A stretch of 46,941 bases of DNA from Sphingopyxis sp. (GCA_030145715.1 JAIXHQ010000024.1:1-46941), one strand, 5' to 3'. Shown: positions 31,943 to 40,898, counted from the first letter of the stretch. Program-made: numbers and translations. Notes: generated from the sequence alone by a model not told the origin.

Positions 31943-34900
31943 TTAGAACTTCAGCTTTGCCGCAATCGCGTAACGGCGACCCAGCGCGTCGTAAGTCGAC
32001 GGGAAGGTGTTGCCGCTGTTGAAGGTGGTCGAACCGATCGTGTTGCCGACGATCGGCGGCTTGCGGTCGAGCAGGTTCTGCACCGTCAGCGTCACCGTCA
32101 GATTGTCGCTGACGTTGAAGCGGCCCGTCAGATCGAAGTAGTTTGCAGCCTTGATCTTGCGGAACTGCGGATCGACGACGCAGCCGTTCGGATCGGTGCC
32201 CGTCGGATCGGGGCAACCCGTCGTCGGGCTGGTCCCGGCATCGATAGCGGACTGGATGTCCGACGCGAGCTGGGCCGGTTCGAACCGGACGCTGTCCTGC
32301 CAGCGCCACAGCAGCGACACATCAACCTTGTCGAAGCCGAGCGTGAAGCGGTTCGAGAACTGATATTCAGGCTGGATCGAGCCAGTGAACGAGCAGTTCA
32401 CGCTGTAGTAGCCGACGCATTCGCGATTAAGCGACGACGCCAGGTTCACGTCCGACTTGAACTGCGACGAGCGCGTCCAGTTGCCAACGAACGACCAGTT
32501 GAGGCTGGCGAAACCGAGGTCGGTGTTCCAGTTCATCAAAAGGTCGATACCGTCGGTGAACAGACGACCATTGTTGTTCGTCTGACCGAACAGGCCCGGC
32601 GTGGTTGCCGCGTCACCGTCGAGGCCGCCCGTGAGCGGGTTACGGCGGATCGAGGTACAAGCCGCGCTGGCCGCGCTGGTCGCTGTGATATTGCCGAAAC
32701 AGGCGGCAATGATGTCACCCGGCAGCGGGGCGCCGATCACATTGTTGATCTTGATGTTGTAATAATCGATCGACAGGTTGAAACGCGGCAGGAAGTCGGG
32801 CTGGAACACAGCGCCGATGGTCCAGGTGTCCGCCTTTTCCGGCTGGAGCGCCAGGTTGCCGCCAGCGTTGATGTTCGCCTGTGCCGCGGTGGGGTTTTCG
32901 ATCGCTCCGATCGTGCCGACCGGCGCGCCCTGCGCGATACAGATAGCGCGCAGATTGGCATTTGCCACCAGCGTCGGCGCAGTGCCGGCGCAGGGGTCGA
33001 TGCCAAGGTTGGTGAGGCCAACCGACAGCGGCGTGAACAATTCGCCGATGTTCGGCGCGCGAACGGCGCGGCTGTAGTTACCGCGAATCTTGACGCCCGC
33101 GCCCGGCGACCAGCTACCGCCAGCCTTCCAGGTCCAGGTGTCGTAACCGCCAGCGCCCTTGATGCTGTAATCCGAATAACGGGCACCGGCTTCGAGGGTC
33201 AGGCTTTCAAAGAAAGGCTTGTCCTCGATCAGCGGCGCGACGACTTCGGCATAGGCTTCGTAAACATTATAGCCGCCGTTGATGTCGGGAGCCGCACCGC
33301 CAGCGCCGCCGAGCTCACCCGGCGTCTTGGCGAGAAGGTCCGAAGCCTGCTGTGCCTTGTAGCTGCGATATTCACCGCCGAGAGCGAAACCGATCGGCTG
33401 AACCGCGCCCGGCGAAGCAAAGCCGAGGTCACCCGAAATGATCGCGCGGACCTGGGCCAGCGAGGTGCGGTTGGTCGTCGAGCTGTTTTCCTGAAGGAAG
33501 CCAGCAGCAGCCGGTGTGATCGAACCTTCGGGGCCGAAGATATTGACCGGAACGCAGCCATTCGATGTGTCCTGGCAGACCGGGTTGGCCAAAGTGCCTT
33601 CGACCAGCGCGCCCTGACGGAAACGCGACTGAAGCGTATAGCCCTGGATCGTCTGGATATTTTCCGATTCGCCATAGGCACCCTCGACGCTCCAATCGAG
33701 CGTGTCGGTGATTCCGCCACGGACGCCGACACGATAGTCGAAGAAGGTCGTCTGATAGTCGCTGATACGCGGGCCGACTTCCGGCGTACGGCGGTTCAGC
33801 GTGACACCCGGGTTGGTGTTGAAACCTTCGCCGGGATCGGTCACGCCGTCTTCGTTGACGTCGGCCGGAACGAATACACCCCCCGCGCCGGTCTGGCGAT
33901 AACCACCCGTACCGAAGGCCGAAACCGCAGCCGTGTCGCATTCGGTTTGCGAGAAACGACGCTGATAGAAGCCAGCCCGCGGATCGACGTCAAAGGCGCA
34001 GATCTGGTTGCGCAGCGTGGCCGACAGGAAGGGGTTGTTCAGGTTGATCGGAACCGCTCCGCCGAACGAACCCGACGGTGCGATGATCGTCGAGACCTTG
34101 TTCTTCGAGAACATGCCGCGCGTGTAGACTTCTACGGCATCCGACACTTCATAATTTGCCTGAGCATAGATGTTGTAACGCTCAAACGGAGTTTGGAAGA
34201 CGTTGAACGGGTTGAAATTATAGGTCGCGAAGGTGCCCACGGCCGCGCCTGCGGCGTTGATCTGACGCACCGGACCGTTGGGGGTCGCGGGATCGACGTT
34301 CACCGAACCATCCGGATTCAACGGGCGCGTACCCGAAATGCGCGACGGAACGCCAGTGCCCGAACCAACGAATTCGTTCGAATAGCTGTCGAGCGTGTCG
34401 GCCGAGAAACGGCGCGCGCCCTGATAGACGGCGTCAGCCGACTGGTAACCGATGCTGAGGACGGCGTTACCGCGGCCGTCGTCGAAGTTGGCGCCGATGG
34501 TGGCGTCGACGCGGAAGACATTGCCGTCACCCTGTTCGGTGATCTGGTTCGAAGCGGCGATTTCCAGACCGGCGAAATCGCGCTTGGTCACGAAGTTCAC
34601 GACCCCGGTGATGGCGTCGGCGCCATAGGTCGTCACGGCGGCGCCGGTCGATGCGTCAACACGCTCGATCAGGGCCAGCGGGATGTTGTTAAGGTCGACG
34701 CGGCCGCTTACGTCCGACGGAGCGACGCGATTGCCGTTCAGCAGGACGATGTTGCGCGTTGCGCCGAGGCCGCGAAGGTCGACGTACGAACCGCCGCTGT
34801 TGCCGTTGTTGACGGCCGAACCGATGTTGGGGACGACGCCGGGCAGTTCGCGCAGAACTTCTTCGGCGACGTTCGACTGCTTCAGTTCGATCGTGTCCGC

Positions 34901-35092
34901 CGTCGTGACGTTGACGGGAGTCGACTGTTCGAGGTTCGGGTTGCGGATCAGCGAACCGGTGACGACGATTTCCGACTGCGCGGCCGCCTCATCGGTGGCG
35001 TCCTGCGCATAGGCGGGCGCCGAAACCAGGGCGACGCTCAGCACGAGCGGCGCAGCGCCTAGTTTCAGCTTCGAATATTGGGTTTTCTTCAC
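31943..35092 (-). CDS. TonB-dependent outer-membrane receptor
   Basis: The 1049-residue receptor probably starts at GTG 35092, eight bases after AAGGGA. A signal peptide (LVLSVALVSAPAYAQ) precedes the plug domain, which has EIVVTGSLIRNPNL, YVDLRGLGATRNIVLLNGNR and TYGADAITGVVNFVTKRDFAG. The barrel ends LGRRYAIAAKLKF with the usual terminal Phe. Extracellular loops contain cysteine pairs (CQDTSNGCVPVN, CPDPTGTDPNGC, CVGYYSVNC). It imports a ligand using TonB energy; the ligand is unknown, but the neighbouring hydroxylase and sulfotransferase-like genes suggest a modified peptide or glycan. It is related to, but not closely similar to, the receptor at 5333-8410. A terminator lies downstream and a 268-bp regulatory gap upstream. 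Confidence 0.94.
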   Translation of the reverse strand: MKKTQYSKLKLGAAPLVLSVALVSAPAYAQDATDEAAAQSEIVVTGSLIRNPNLEQSTPVNVTTADTIELKQSNVAEEVLRELPGVVPNIGSAVNNGNSGGSYVDLRGLGATRNIVLLNGNRVAPSDVSGRVDLNNIPLALIERVDASTGAAVTTYGADAITGVVNFVTKRDFAGLEIAASNQITEQGDGNVFRVDATIGANFDDGRGNAVLSIGYQSADAVYQGARRFSADTLDSYSNEFVGSGTGVPSRISGTRPLNPDGSVNVDPATPNGPVRQINAAGAAVGTFATYNFNPFNVFQTPFERYNIYAQANYEVSDAVEVYTRGMFSKNKVSTIIAPSGSFGGAVPINLNNPFLSATLRNQICAFDVDPRAGFYQRRFSQTECDTAAVSAFGTGGYRQTGAGGVFVPADVNEDGVTDPGEGFNTNPGVTLNRRTPEVGPRISDYQTTFFDYRVGVRGGITDTLDWSVEGAYGESENIQTIQGYTLQSRFRQGALVEGTLANPVCQDTSNGCVPVNIFGPEGSITPAAAGFLQENSSTTNRTSLAQVRAIISGDLGFASPGAVQPIGFALGGEYRSYKAQQASDLLAKTPGELGGAGGAAPDINGGYNVYEAYAEVVAPLIEDKPFFESLTLEAGARYSDYSIKGAGGYDTWTWKAGGSWSPGAGVKIRGNYSRAVRAPNIGELFTPLSVGLTNLGIDPCAGTAPTLVANANLRAICIAQGAPVGTIGAIENPTAAQANINAGGNLALQPEKADTWTIGAVFQPDFLPRFNLSIDYYNIKINNVIGAPLPGDIIAACFGNITATSAASAACTSIRRNPLTGGLDGDAATTPGLFGQTNNNGRLFTDGIDLLMNWNTDLGFASLNWSFVGNWTRSSQFKSDVNLASSLNRECVGYYSVNCSFTGSIQPEYQFSNRFTLGFDKVDVSLLWRWQDSVRFEPAQLASDIQSAIDAGTSPTTGCPDPTGTDPNGCVVDPQFRKIKAANYFDLTGRFNVSDNLTVTLTVQNLLDRKPPIVGNTIGSTTFNSGNTFPSTYDALGRRYAIAAKLKF

Positions 35093-35246
35093 AGTGCAGT
35101 CCCTTGCTACTGGTGGATTGAACTACCCGGGCCCCCGTTGCTTCGACATAAAGCCGACACACAAATGCCCCGATAGCGTGCGGGATGGTCTTTCGACCCG
35201 GGCGAGTAAAGGGAATTTCCGCCACAATCCGCCGTTTCGGAAAGCA

Positions 35247-35285
35247 TTGTGACCTATTTGCAACATCTGTGGCATTTGACGCAAC
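35247..35285. promoter_or_regulatory. Imperfect direct repeats upstream of the receptor gene
   Basis: Two similar tracts lie end to end: TTGTGACCTATTTGCAAC (35247-35264) and CTGTGGCATTTGACGCAAC (35267-35285). Each reads TGTG, then ATTTG, then CAAC, with small spacing differences. They sit about 155-195 bases before the receptor GTG, in the 35093-35360 gap. They could be activator sites, but this is weak evidence. Nothing else in the gap stands out. Confidence 0.25.
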
Positions 35286-35360
35286 ACAATGCGCCACAAC
35301 CGCACATCTTGCGAAATTTTGTTTCATAGGTAACGAATTCGGGGACGGAAACCGCCGCCG

Positions 35361-36278
35361 CTATTCGCCCATCGGCCCCGCCAGCTTGCCGGGGTCGATG
35401 CGCGCGTCGCGCCACTTGAGGCCCCAGTGCATATGCGCCCCGGTCACGCGCCCGGTGCGCCCGACGGTGCCCAGCACCTGCCCCTGCACCACCCGGTCCC
35501 CGACCTTTACGTCGAGCCGCTGGCAATGAAGAAAGGCGCTGGTCAGCCCCATGCCATGGTCGACGATCAACAGATTGCCTTCGAGCGTGAAGGGCGCGGC
35601 GGCGGCCAGCACGACCACGCCGTCGGCAGGCGCGACGAACGGCGTACCCGCCGGGGCGGCGATGTCGGTCCCGCTGTGATAGCTGCCGGGTTTGCCCTGA
35701 TACACACGCTGCGACCCGAAAAAGCCCGACAGGCGACCCGCGACCGGCCAGCGAAAGCGTTGCATCCATCCGTTCGAATCGACCCGCATCGCGCGGGCGG
35801 CCGCGATCTGGGCCAGTTCGGCGGGGCGGCGGCGTTCGAAATCAGCGTCGCTCGACGCGCTGCCGCGATAGGGCGCGTTGACCTGTTCCAGCCGCCAGAT
35901 GCCCGCCGCGACGGCGATCGCGCGTTCGACCCTGCGCCCGTCGGACAGCGTGGCGACCAGCCGCGCGCCGGGGCCCGCGTCGCGATCAAAGGCGATCAGG
36001 AAACGTCCGTCGGCGGTGATCGGCACCGGCTGACCGTCGAACGTCACGGTGCGCGCATCGTCGGGGGCAAGGCCGGTCATCACCGCCCCCTGTTCAGCGG
36101 TGCCGGTCAGGACGAAATCGGCGCGAACCGCCGCGCGCGGCGGCGGTGGCGGCGGACTGCCCGCGATGGGCGGGGCGGCGGGTCCGATCCCCGTATCGGC
36201 CGACGGCACGCAGGCGGCGGTCAGGGCCAGCAGCGCGATCGCCGCGCCATGACGCGGCCACGGTCCCCGAAGGATCAT
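35361..36278 (-). CDS. M23-family peptidoglycan endopeptidase, probable lipoprotein
   Basis: The 305-residue protein starts with a signal ending LTAAC, a lipobox-like site (Cys23), followed by a proline-rich stretch. The C-terminal LytM/M23 domain (about 185-300) has YHSGTDIAAPAGTPFVAPADGVV with the first zinc ligands, GNLLIVDHGMGLTSAFLHCQRLDVKVGDRV, and GAHMHWGLKW, which gives the HxH motif. All zinc ligands appear present, so it is likely an active DD-endopeptidase opening peptidoglycan crosslinks in the periplasm; an EnvC-like activator role is less likely. Its ATG overlaps the TGA of the DUF2093 gene (ATGA, 36275-36278), so the two are co-translated in a run xseA - DUF2093 - M23. Confidence 0.93.
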   Translation of the reverse strand: MILRGPWPRHGAAIALLALTAACVPSADTGIGPAAPPIAGSPPPPPPRAAVRADFVLTGTAEQGAVMTGLAPDDARTVTFDGQPVPITADGRFLIAFDRDAGPGARLVATLSDGRRVERAIAVAAGIWRLEQVNAPYRGSASSDADFERRRPAELAQIAAARAMRVDSNGWMQRFRWPVAGRLSGFFGSQRVYQGKPGSYHSGTDIAAPAGTPFVAPADGVVVLAAAAPFTLEGNLLIVDHGMGLTSAFLHCQRLDVKVGDRVVQGQVLGTVGRTGRVTGAHMHWGLKWRDARIDPGKLAGPMGE

Positions 36279-36526
36279 GCCCCGCGCGCGTCGTCCAGTG
36301 CGGCCTGCACCGATATGGCGGCGGTGGCATAGGGTTCCTGCCGCGCGACCGACCAGTATCGCAGATCCTCAAGCCCGATCGGCGCACCGCTGACCGCGCA
36401 CAGCACATGATCGCCGGGCGACAGGATGCGAAATCCATTCGGTCCATATTGAAGGCGGGCAAGGCGGTTGCGGCTGGCGATCAGCATGATTTTGGGTCCA
36501 TCGAAACATTCGTCATCGGCCATCAT
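36275..36526 (-). CDS. DUF2093 domain protein
   Basis: The longest form has 83 residues. The conserved part RNRLARLQYGPNGFRILSPGDHVLCAVSGAPIGLEDLRYWSVARQEPYA is the DUF2093 domain, typical of alphaproteobacteria. The ATG at 36487 (MLIASRNRLA) may be the real start, as family members often begin there; neither start has a clear ribosome-binding site. The pattern of a compact fold with a CAV-G-I-L-dLRYWS core suggests a small zinc-free binding domain, but no function is known. It lies 75 bp downstream of xseA, an association I recall from other alphaproteobacteria, and overlaps the M23 start by 4 bp. Confidence 0.85.
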   Translation of the reverse strand: MMADDECFDGPKIMLIASRNRLARLQYGPNGFRILSPGDHVLCAVSGAPIGLEDLRYWSVARQEPYATAAISVQAALDDARGA

Positions 36527-36601
36527 ATATCAGCTTGGCGGCGGCGGGCCACCCCCCGCCGATCCGACGGGCCGATCAGAGCCACCGACCGGCCGCGTCG
36601 A

Positions 36602-38080
36602 TCAGAAGAGTTCGCCCTGTCCCCGGCGCGGCGCACCGGGCGCACCGGGCGCATCGGGCACGGCGGGCGGCGGTCGACGCGCCGGTTTCGGCGCGGGAGG
36701 CGGCGTATCGCCGTCGGCCACACCGGCCGCAACCTCGCCATCGGCGAACTGGAGCCGCAGGCGGCCCGCCGCGCGCGCGCTGGCAGCGGTGGTCACGATC
36801 GCGCCGTCCGCATCGCGCACCATCGCATAGCCCCGCGACAGCAGCGCGCGCGGATCGAGCGAGCCGAGCAGGCGCCCCAGCCCTTCGAGCCGCGCCCGGT
36901 CGCGGTCCCAACGCCGCGCCAGCAGCACGGGACGCAGCGCGCCCGATCGCGTCGCCAGCCGTTCGGCCACCATCGTCAGCCGGTGCCGCTGCGCCCGGTC
37001 GATCCGGTCGCCGATGTCGTCGAGCCGCTGGCGCTGTGGTGCATAAAGCGCATCGCGCCGGGGCAGGTGCCGGACGAGCGCGGCCAGCCGTTCGCCCGCC
37101 AGCCCCTGTTGCCGGTTCGCCGCGCCGATGATCCGCCCGTTCCATGCCGCGAGCTGCGCCATCAGTTCGGCGCGGACCGGCACCGCCATCTCTGCCGCCG
37201 CAGTGGGTGTCGGCGCGCGGACATCGGCGGCATAGTCGGCCAGCGTGACGTCGGTTTCATGCCCGACCGCGCTGATCGTCGGGATGCGGCAATCGGCGAT
37301 CGCGCGCACGACGATTTCCTCGTTGAACGCCCACAGATCCTCGATCGACCCGCCGCCGCGCGCGACGATGACAAGGTCGGGGCGCGGCACGGGCCCGCCG
37401 GGTTCGATGGCATCGAATCCGCGGATCGCATGGGCGACCTGTGCCGCCGCGCCGTCCCCCTGCACCAACACCGGCCAGACGATGACATGGGTCGGGCAGC
37501 GGTCGGCCAGCCGGTGAAGAATGTCGCGGATCACCGCGCCGGTCGGCGAGGTGACGACCCCGATCGTACGCGGCAGATAGGGCAGCCGGTCATATTTGCG
37601 GTCGCGGTCGAACAATCCCTCGGCACCGAGCCGCGCCTTCAGCTTTTCGAACAAAAGCATCAGCGCGCCTTCGCCCGCGACTTCGAGCGTATCGACGACA
37701 AGCTGATATTTCGACCGGCCCGGATAGGTGGTGAGTTTGCCGGTGGCGATCACCTCGATCCCATCCTCTGGCCGGAAAGCCAGCCGCGCCGCCTGTCCTT
37801 TCCACATCACCATGTCGATCAGCGCATTGTCGTCCTTCAGCGCCGCATAGAAATGTCCCGACGCCGCGCGTTTCGCCCCCGACAATTCACCGCGCACACG
37901 CACCCGCGCAAATCCGTCCTCGACCGTCCGCTTGATGGCGGCCGACAATTGGCTGACCGACAGTGCCGGGGCGTTGTCGCCGGATGGCGGCAGGCCAATA
38001 TTGTCGCCGGGCGCCGCCTCCGCTAACAGCCGCGCTTCGGTGCCATCGTCGGACGCCGTATCGGGAAAAGGGACTGACAT
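36602..38080 (-). CDS. xseA: Exodeoxyribonuclease VII large subunit
   Basis: From ATG 38080 (AGGA six bases upstream) the protein has 492 residues. The N-terminal OB-fold domain ([28 protein letters not shown]) binds single-stranded DNA. The catalytic domain has [15 protein letters not shown] and the motif [15 protein letters not shown] long helical region of about 130 residues follows, then [19 protein letters not shown]. With the small subunit XseB it degrades single-stranded DNA in mismatch and damage repair; xseB is not in the window. The Pro- and Ala-rich C-terminal tail ([22 protein letters not shown]) is a lineage extension. Its start codon overlaps the start codon of the divergent purD gene. 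Confidence 0.96.
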   Translation of the reverse strand: MSVPFPDTASDDGTEARLLAEAAPGDNIGLPPSGDNAPALSVSQLSAAIKRTVEDGFARVRVRGELSGAKRAASGHFYAALKDDNALIDMVMWKGQAARLAFRPEDGIEVIATGKLTTYPGRSKYQLVVDTLEVAGEGALMLLFEKLKARLGAEGLFDRDRKYDRLPYLPRTIGVVTSPTGAVIRDILHRLADRCPTHVIVWPVLVQGDGAAAQVAHAIRGFDAIEPGGPVPRPDLVIVARGGGSIEDLWAFNEEIVVRAIADCRIPTISAVGHETDVTLADYAADVRAPTPTAAAEMAVPVRAELMAQLAAWNGRIIGAANRQQGLAGERLAALVRHLPRRDALYAPQRQRLDDIGDRIDRAQRHRLTMVAERLATRSGALRPVLLARRWDRDRARLEGLGRLLGSLDPRALLSRGYAMVRDADGAIVTTAASARAAGRLRLQFADGEVAAGVADGDTPPPAPKPARRPPPAVPDAPGAPGAPRRGQGELF

Positions 38081-39356
38081 GAATATCCTGCTGGTGGGGT
38101 CGGGCGGCCGCGAACATGCGCTGAGCTGGCAGTTGGCACAATCGCCAAGCTGCGCCAAGCTCTATGCCGCACCGGGCAACCCGGGCATCGAACTCCACGC
38201 CGAATGCGTGTCGATTTCGGTCGACGACATCGATGGCCTGATCGCGTTCGTAAAGGCCAATGCGATCGATTTCGTCGTCGTCGGCCCCGAAGCCCCGCTG
38301 GTCGCCGGGCTGGGCGACCGGTTGCGCGATATGGGCGTCGCCGCCTTTGGCCCCGGCGCCGCCGCCGCCCGGCTGGAGGGATCGAAAGGCTTTACCAAGG
38401 ATCTGTGCGCGCGCGCGTCGATCCCGACCGCCGCCTATGTCCGCTGCATGGACGCCGGGGAAGCCCGCGCCGCACTGACCGATTTTTCCATCCCCGTCGT
38501 CATCAAGGCCGACGGCCTTGCCGCGGGCAAGGGCGTCATCATCGCCGAAACGCGCGAAGAGGCCGAAACCGCGATCGACGAGATGTTCGACGGCGCGTTC
38601 GGCAGCGCGGGCGCCGAAGTGGTGATCGAGGAATATATGACCGGCGAGGAAGCCAGTTTCTTCGCGCTGTCCGACGGCACGAACGTCCTCGCGTTCGGCA
38701 GCGCGCAGGATCACAAGCGGGTCGGCGACGGCGACGTCGGCCCGAACACCGGCGGCATGGGCGCCTATAGCCCCGCGCCCGTGCTGACGCCCGAGTTGGA
38801 GGCGCAGGTAATGGACCGCATCATCCGCCCGACGGTCGCCACCCTCGCCGCAGAGGGCACCCCCTATATCGGCGTATTGTTCGCCGGGCTGATGCTGACG
38901 GCCGAGGGGCCCAAGCTAATCGAATATAATGCGCGCTTTGGCGACCCCGAATGCCAGGTGCTGATGATGCGCCATGCCGGCGACCTTGCCGCGCTGCTCT
39001 ATGCCGCCGCGACCGGCGCGCTGGACGATGCGGCGCCCCCCGCCTTTGCCAGCGACTATGCGCTGACCGTCGTGATGGCGGCGAACGGCTATCCCGCCAC
39101 CCCCGAAAAGGGCGGCGCGATCCACGGCATCGCCGACGCCGAAACCGGCGGCGTGCGGGTTTTCCACGCCGGAACCGCGCGCAGCGGCGATGCGATCGTC
39201 GCCGCGGGAGGCCGCGTGCTGAACGTCACCGCGACCGGGCGCACCGTCACCGAAGCGCAGGCGCGCGCCTATGCCGCCGTCGACAGGCTGGATTTCGCCA
39301 GCGGTTTCTGCCGCCGGGATATTGGCTGGCGTGAAGTCGCGCGCGAGGCGCGCTGA
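38079..39356 (+). CDS. purD: Phosphoribosylamine-glycine ligase
   Basis: The 425-residue GAR synthetase joins glycine to phosphoribosylamine with ATP, the second step of de novo purine synthesis. It begins [21 protein letters not shown], the canonical start. Substrate motifs are APGNPGI and [12 protein letters not shown]. The ATP-grasp part has [36 protein letters not shown] and [17 protein letters not shown] [25 protein letters not shown] seven bases upstream supports the start at 38079. That ATG and the xseA ATG share two bases (CATG at 38078-38081), so the promoter must lie inside xseA coding sequence. A short tandem duplication of the 3-prime end follows the stop. Confidence 0.97.
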   Translation: MNILLVGSGGREHALSWQLAQSPSCAKLYAAPGNPGIELHAECVSISVDDIDGLIAFVKANAIDFVVVGPEAPLVAGLGDRLRDMGVAAFGPGAAAARLEGSKGFTKDLCARASIPTAAYVRCMDAGEARAALTDFSIPVVIKADGLAAGKGVIIAETREEAETAIDEMFDGAFGSAGAEVVIEEYMTGEEASFFALSDGTNVLAFGSAQDHKRVGDGDVGPNTGGMGAYSPAPVLTPELEAQVMDRIIRPTVATLAAEGTPYIGVLFAGLMLTAEGPKLIEYNARFGDPECQVLMMRHAGDLAALLYAAATGALDDAAPPAFASDYALTVVMAANGYPATPEKGGAIHGIADAETGGVRVFHAGTARSGDAIVAAGGRVLNVTATGRTVTEAQARAYAAVDRLDFASGFCRRDIGWREVAREAR

Positions 39357-39385
39357 GGGGCTGGCGCGAAGTCGCGCGCGAAACG
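39324..39385. repeat. Tandem duplication spanning the purD 3-prime end
   Basis: The 27-nt segment at 39324-39350 (starting GGCTGGCGTGAAGTCGCGCG) recurs at 39359-39385 with three differences, a 35-bp period. The first copy is coding (the last residues of purD); the second is noncoding. It is likely a slippage duplication. Confidence 0.7.
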
Positions 39386-39454
39386 GAGATACAGTGACTG
39401 GACGCGGCATGACAGTCCGCTTAGGCTGAGCAAAAATCATCAGCGGAGAAGAAC

Positions 39455-40246
39455 ATGATCTGGCTTCAGGAAAACTGGGTTATCGCGGTCGTCGGACTCG
39501 TCGTCGCCGTCGTCCTGCTCTGGTGGCTGTTCGGGCGATCGAAACCCGCCGACATTGCCCCGACGAAGGCCGAACCGGCCAAGCCCGCCAAACCGCTGGA
39601 ACCGGCCAAGCCCGAAATCATCGCCGCCGAGCCCGCGCGCTTCAAACCGATCGAGCCCAAGGCGACGCCGGTCGCGGCCCCGCCGCCGCCGCCCGCGCCG
39701 GTTGCCAAGGCCGCTGTGCCCAGCCCGGTGGTCGATACGGCCCCCGTCGCACCGCCGCCCGCCGCCAAGGCTCCCAAAACCGCCGCGAAGCCCAAAACCG
39801 CGGCAGCGCCCGCCGCAAAGAAAGCCCCCGCCAAGGAACCGCCGGTTAAGGCCGCACCAAAGGCGGCGGCAAAGCCCGTCGCCAAAAAGCCTGCGACCAA
39901 GGCGCCCGCCGCCGCCATTGCGGAGAAGCCGGTCGCTGCGCCGGCGCCCGCGAAAAAACCGGCCCCCGCACCCGCCGCCGCCAAGAAGGCCGACACGCCC
40001 GACAATCTGCAACTGCTGAAAGGGGTCGGCCCCAAATTGGCTGTCCTGCTGACCGGCCTGGGCATCACCAGCTTTCGCCAGATCGCCGATTGGACCGACG
40101 CCGACGTCGCGCGAATCGACGCGCAGCTTGGCGCCTTTCAGGGCCGCATGACGCGCGACAATATCGTCGATCAGGCCGGCTATCTCGCGCGCGGCGACAA
40201 GGCCGGTTTCGAAGCGAAATATGGGGCGCTGGGCAGCGAGTTGTAA
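39455..40246 (+). CDS. Membrane-tethered helix-hairpin-helix protein with Ala/Pro/Lys stalk
   Basis: The 263-residue protein begins with a single membrane helix (WVIAVVGLVVAVVLLWWLFG, about 8-27). Then comes a low-complexity stalk of 150 residues rich in Ala, Lys and Pro (KAPKTAAKPKTAAAPAAKK). The C-terminal domain from about 180 is a helix-hairpin-helix fold: NLQLLKGVGPKLAVLLTGLGI, ITSFRQIADWTDADVARIDAQL, then a helix ending YLARGDKAG. GVGPKL is the DNA-backbone-binding hairpin of the HhH family. Similar domains occur as extensions on ribosomal L21 and NuoE in alphaproteobacteria as I recall. The layout suggests a DNA- or RNA-contacting domain held near the inner membrane. The biological role is unknown. 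Confidence 0.85.
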   Translation: MIWLQENWVIAVVGLVVAVVLLWWLFGRSKPADIAPTKAEPAKPAKPLEPAKPEIIAAEPARFKPIEPKATPVAAPPPPPAPVAKAAVPSPVVDTAPVAPPPAAKAPKTAAKPKTAAAPAAKKAPAKEPPVKAAPKAAAKPVAKKPATKAPAAAIAEKPVAAPAPAKKPAPAPAAAKKADTPDNLQLLKGVGPKLAVLLTGLGITSFRQIADWTDADVARIDAQLGAFQGRMTRDNIVDQAGYLARGDKAGFEAKYGALGSEL

Positions 40247-40313
40247 CACCGGTTTCGGGCCGTTACGGACGTCCGGCCTTTAGTGGTCCGGTCGTTTCCG
40301 CAGGGCCATGGAA

Positions 40314-40389
40314 ATTTCGCGCAGAGGCGCGGAGGGCGCAGAGAATCAAGGGAAGCCCGCTCTGCGGCCTCCGCGCCTCTGCGCGAAAT
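40314..40389. repeat. 76-nt near-perfect inverted repeat between convergent genes
   Basis: Outer arms of 22 nt are perfectly complementary (40314-40335 and 40368-40389; left arm begins ATTTCGCGCAGAGGCGCGG). A further 7 bp pair inside (CGCAGAG 40337-40343 with CTCTGCG 40360-40366), leaving a 16-nt loop and one G-G mismatch. It lies between the HhH gene end (40246) and the convergent flavodoxin-like gene end (40413). The GCGCAGAGGCGCGGAG wording resembles a family of dispersed repeats I recall from sphingomonad and other proteobacterial genomes. It may also terminate transcription from both sides. Confidence 0.75.
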
Positions 40390-40412
40390 ATTCTGGCAAG
40401 CGGACGCCTTCG

Positions 40413-40898
40413 TCAGAAAATCCCCGCGGCCAGCCCCTCGGCCAGCGCGGCGCCAAGGCCGCGCGCTTCGGCAAGGCGGCTTTCCGCAATCGCCTTGGGC
40501 GCCAATATCGCCTCGGGCGTTTGCGCGGCGGTGTTGACGATGACCGGATCGGCGACGCGTTTCAGGCGCCAGCCGGTCGCGATGCGGTCGACCTGGCGCT
40601 GGGCGTTCTCACCGTCGGACCCCGCGCAGATGATCGTCGCATAGGGGCGCCCCTCGATCCGTCCGAGGCAGGGGTAATAGCAAAGGTCGAACATCTCCTT
40701 CATCGCGCCCGACAGCGCGGCGAGATTTTCGGGCGCCACGAATAGATAGCCGCCCGCCGCCAGCAGGTCGCCGGGGGTGACGTCCGCCGCCGCGACGAGT
40801 TTGGCGTCCCCCGCCCCCTCCGCCGCGGCGCGGGCGAGCGCCTCGCTGCCCCCGGTGCGGCTGTGCCAGACGATGAGCAGGTGCGGCGCGTCGGTCAT
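40413..40898 (-). CDS. Flavodoxin-like (NAD(P)H oxidoreductase fold) protein
   Basis: From ATG 40898 the protein has 161 residues. The start LLIVWHSRTGGSEALARAAAEGA is the phosphate-binding loop of flavodoxins (here HSRTGGSE, in place of the usual S/T-x-T-G-x-T). GYLFVAPENLAALSGAMKEMFDLCYYPCLG covers the second FMN-binding loop, which in relatives such as WrbA-like and NQO-type proteins binds the isoalloxazine ring. It likely binds FMN and acts in cytoplasmic electron transfer, but the partner is unknown. The ribosome-binding site is weak. It is divergent from the alkyl-sulfatase gene with a 62-bp gap. The family call is confident; the reaction is not. Confidence 0.82.
   Translation of the reverse strand: MTDAPHLLIVWHSRTGGSEALARAAAEGAGDAKLVAAADVTPGDLLAAGGYLFVAPENLAALSGAMKEMFDLCYYPCLGRIEGRPYATIICAGSDGENAQRQVDRIATGWRLKRVADPVIVNTAAQTPEAILAPKAIAESRLAEARGLGAALAEGLAAGIF

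Noticed and set aside
36146..38026. Long plus-strand open frame opposite xseA
   Set aside because: It runs antisense to xseA, DUF2093 and the M23 gene, which all have clear domains.
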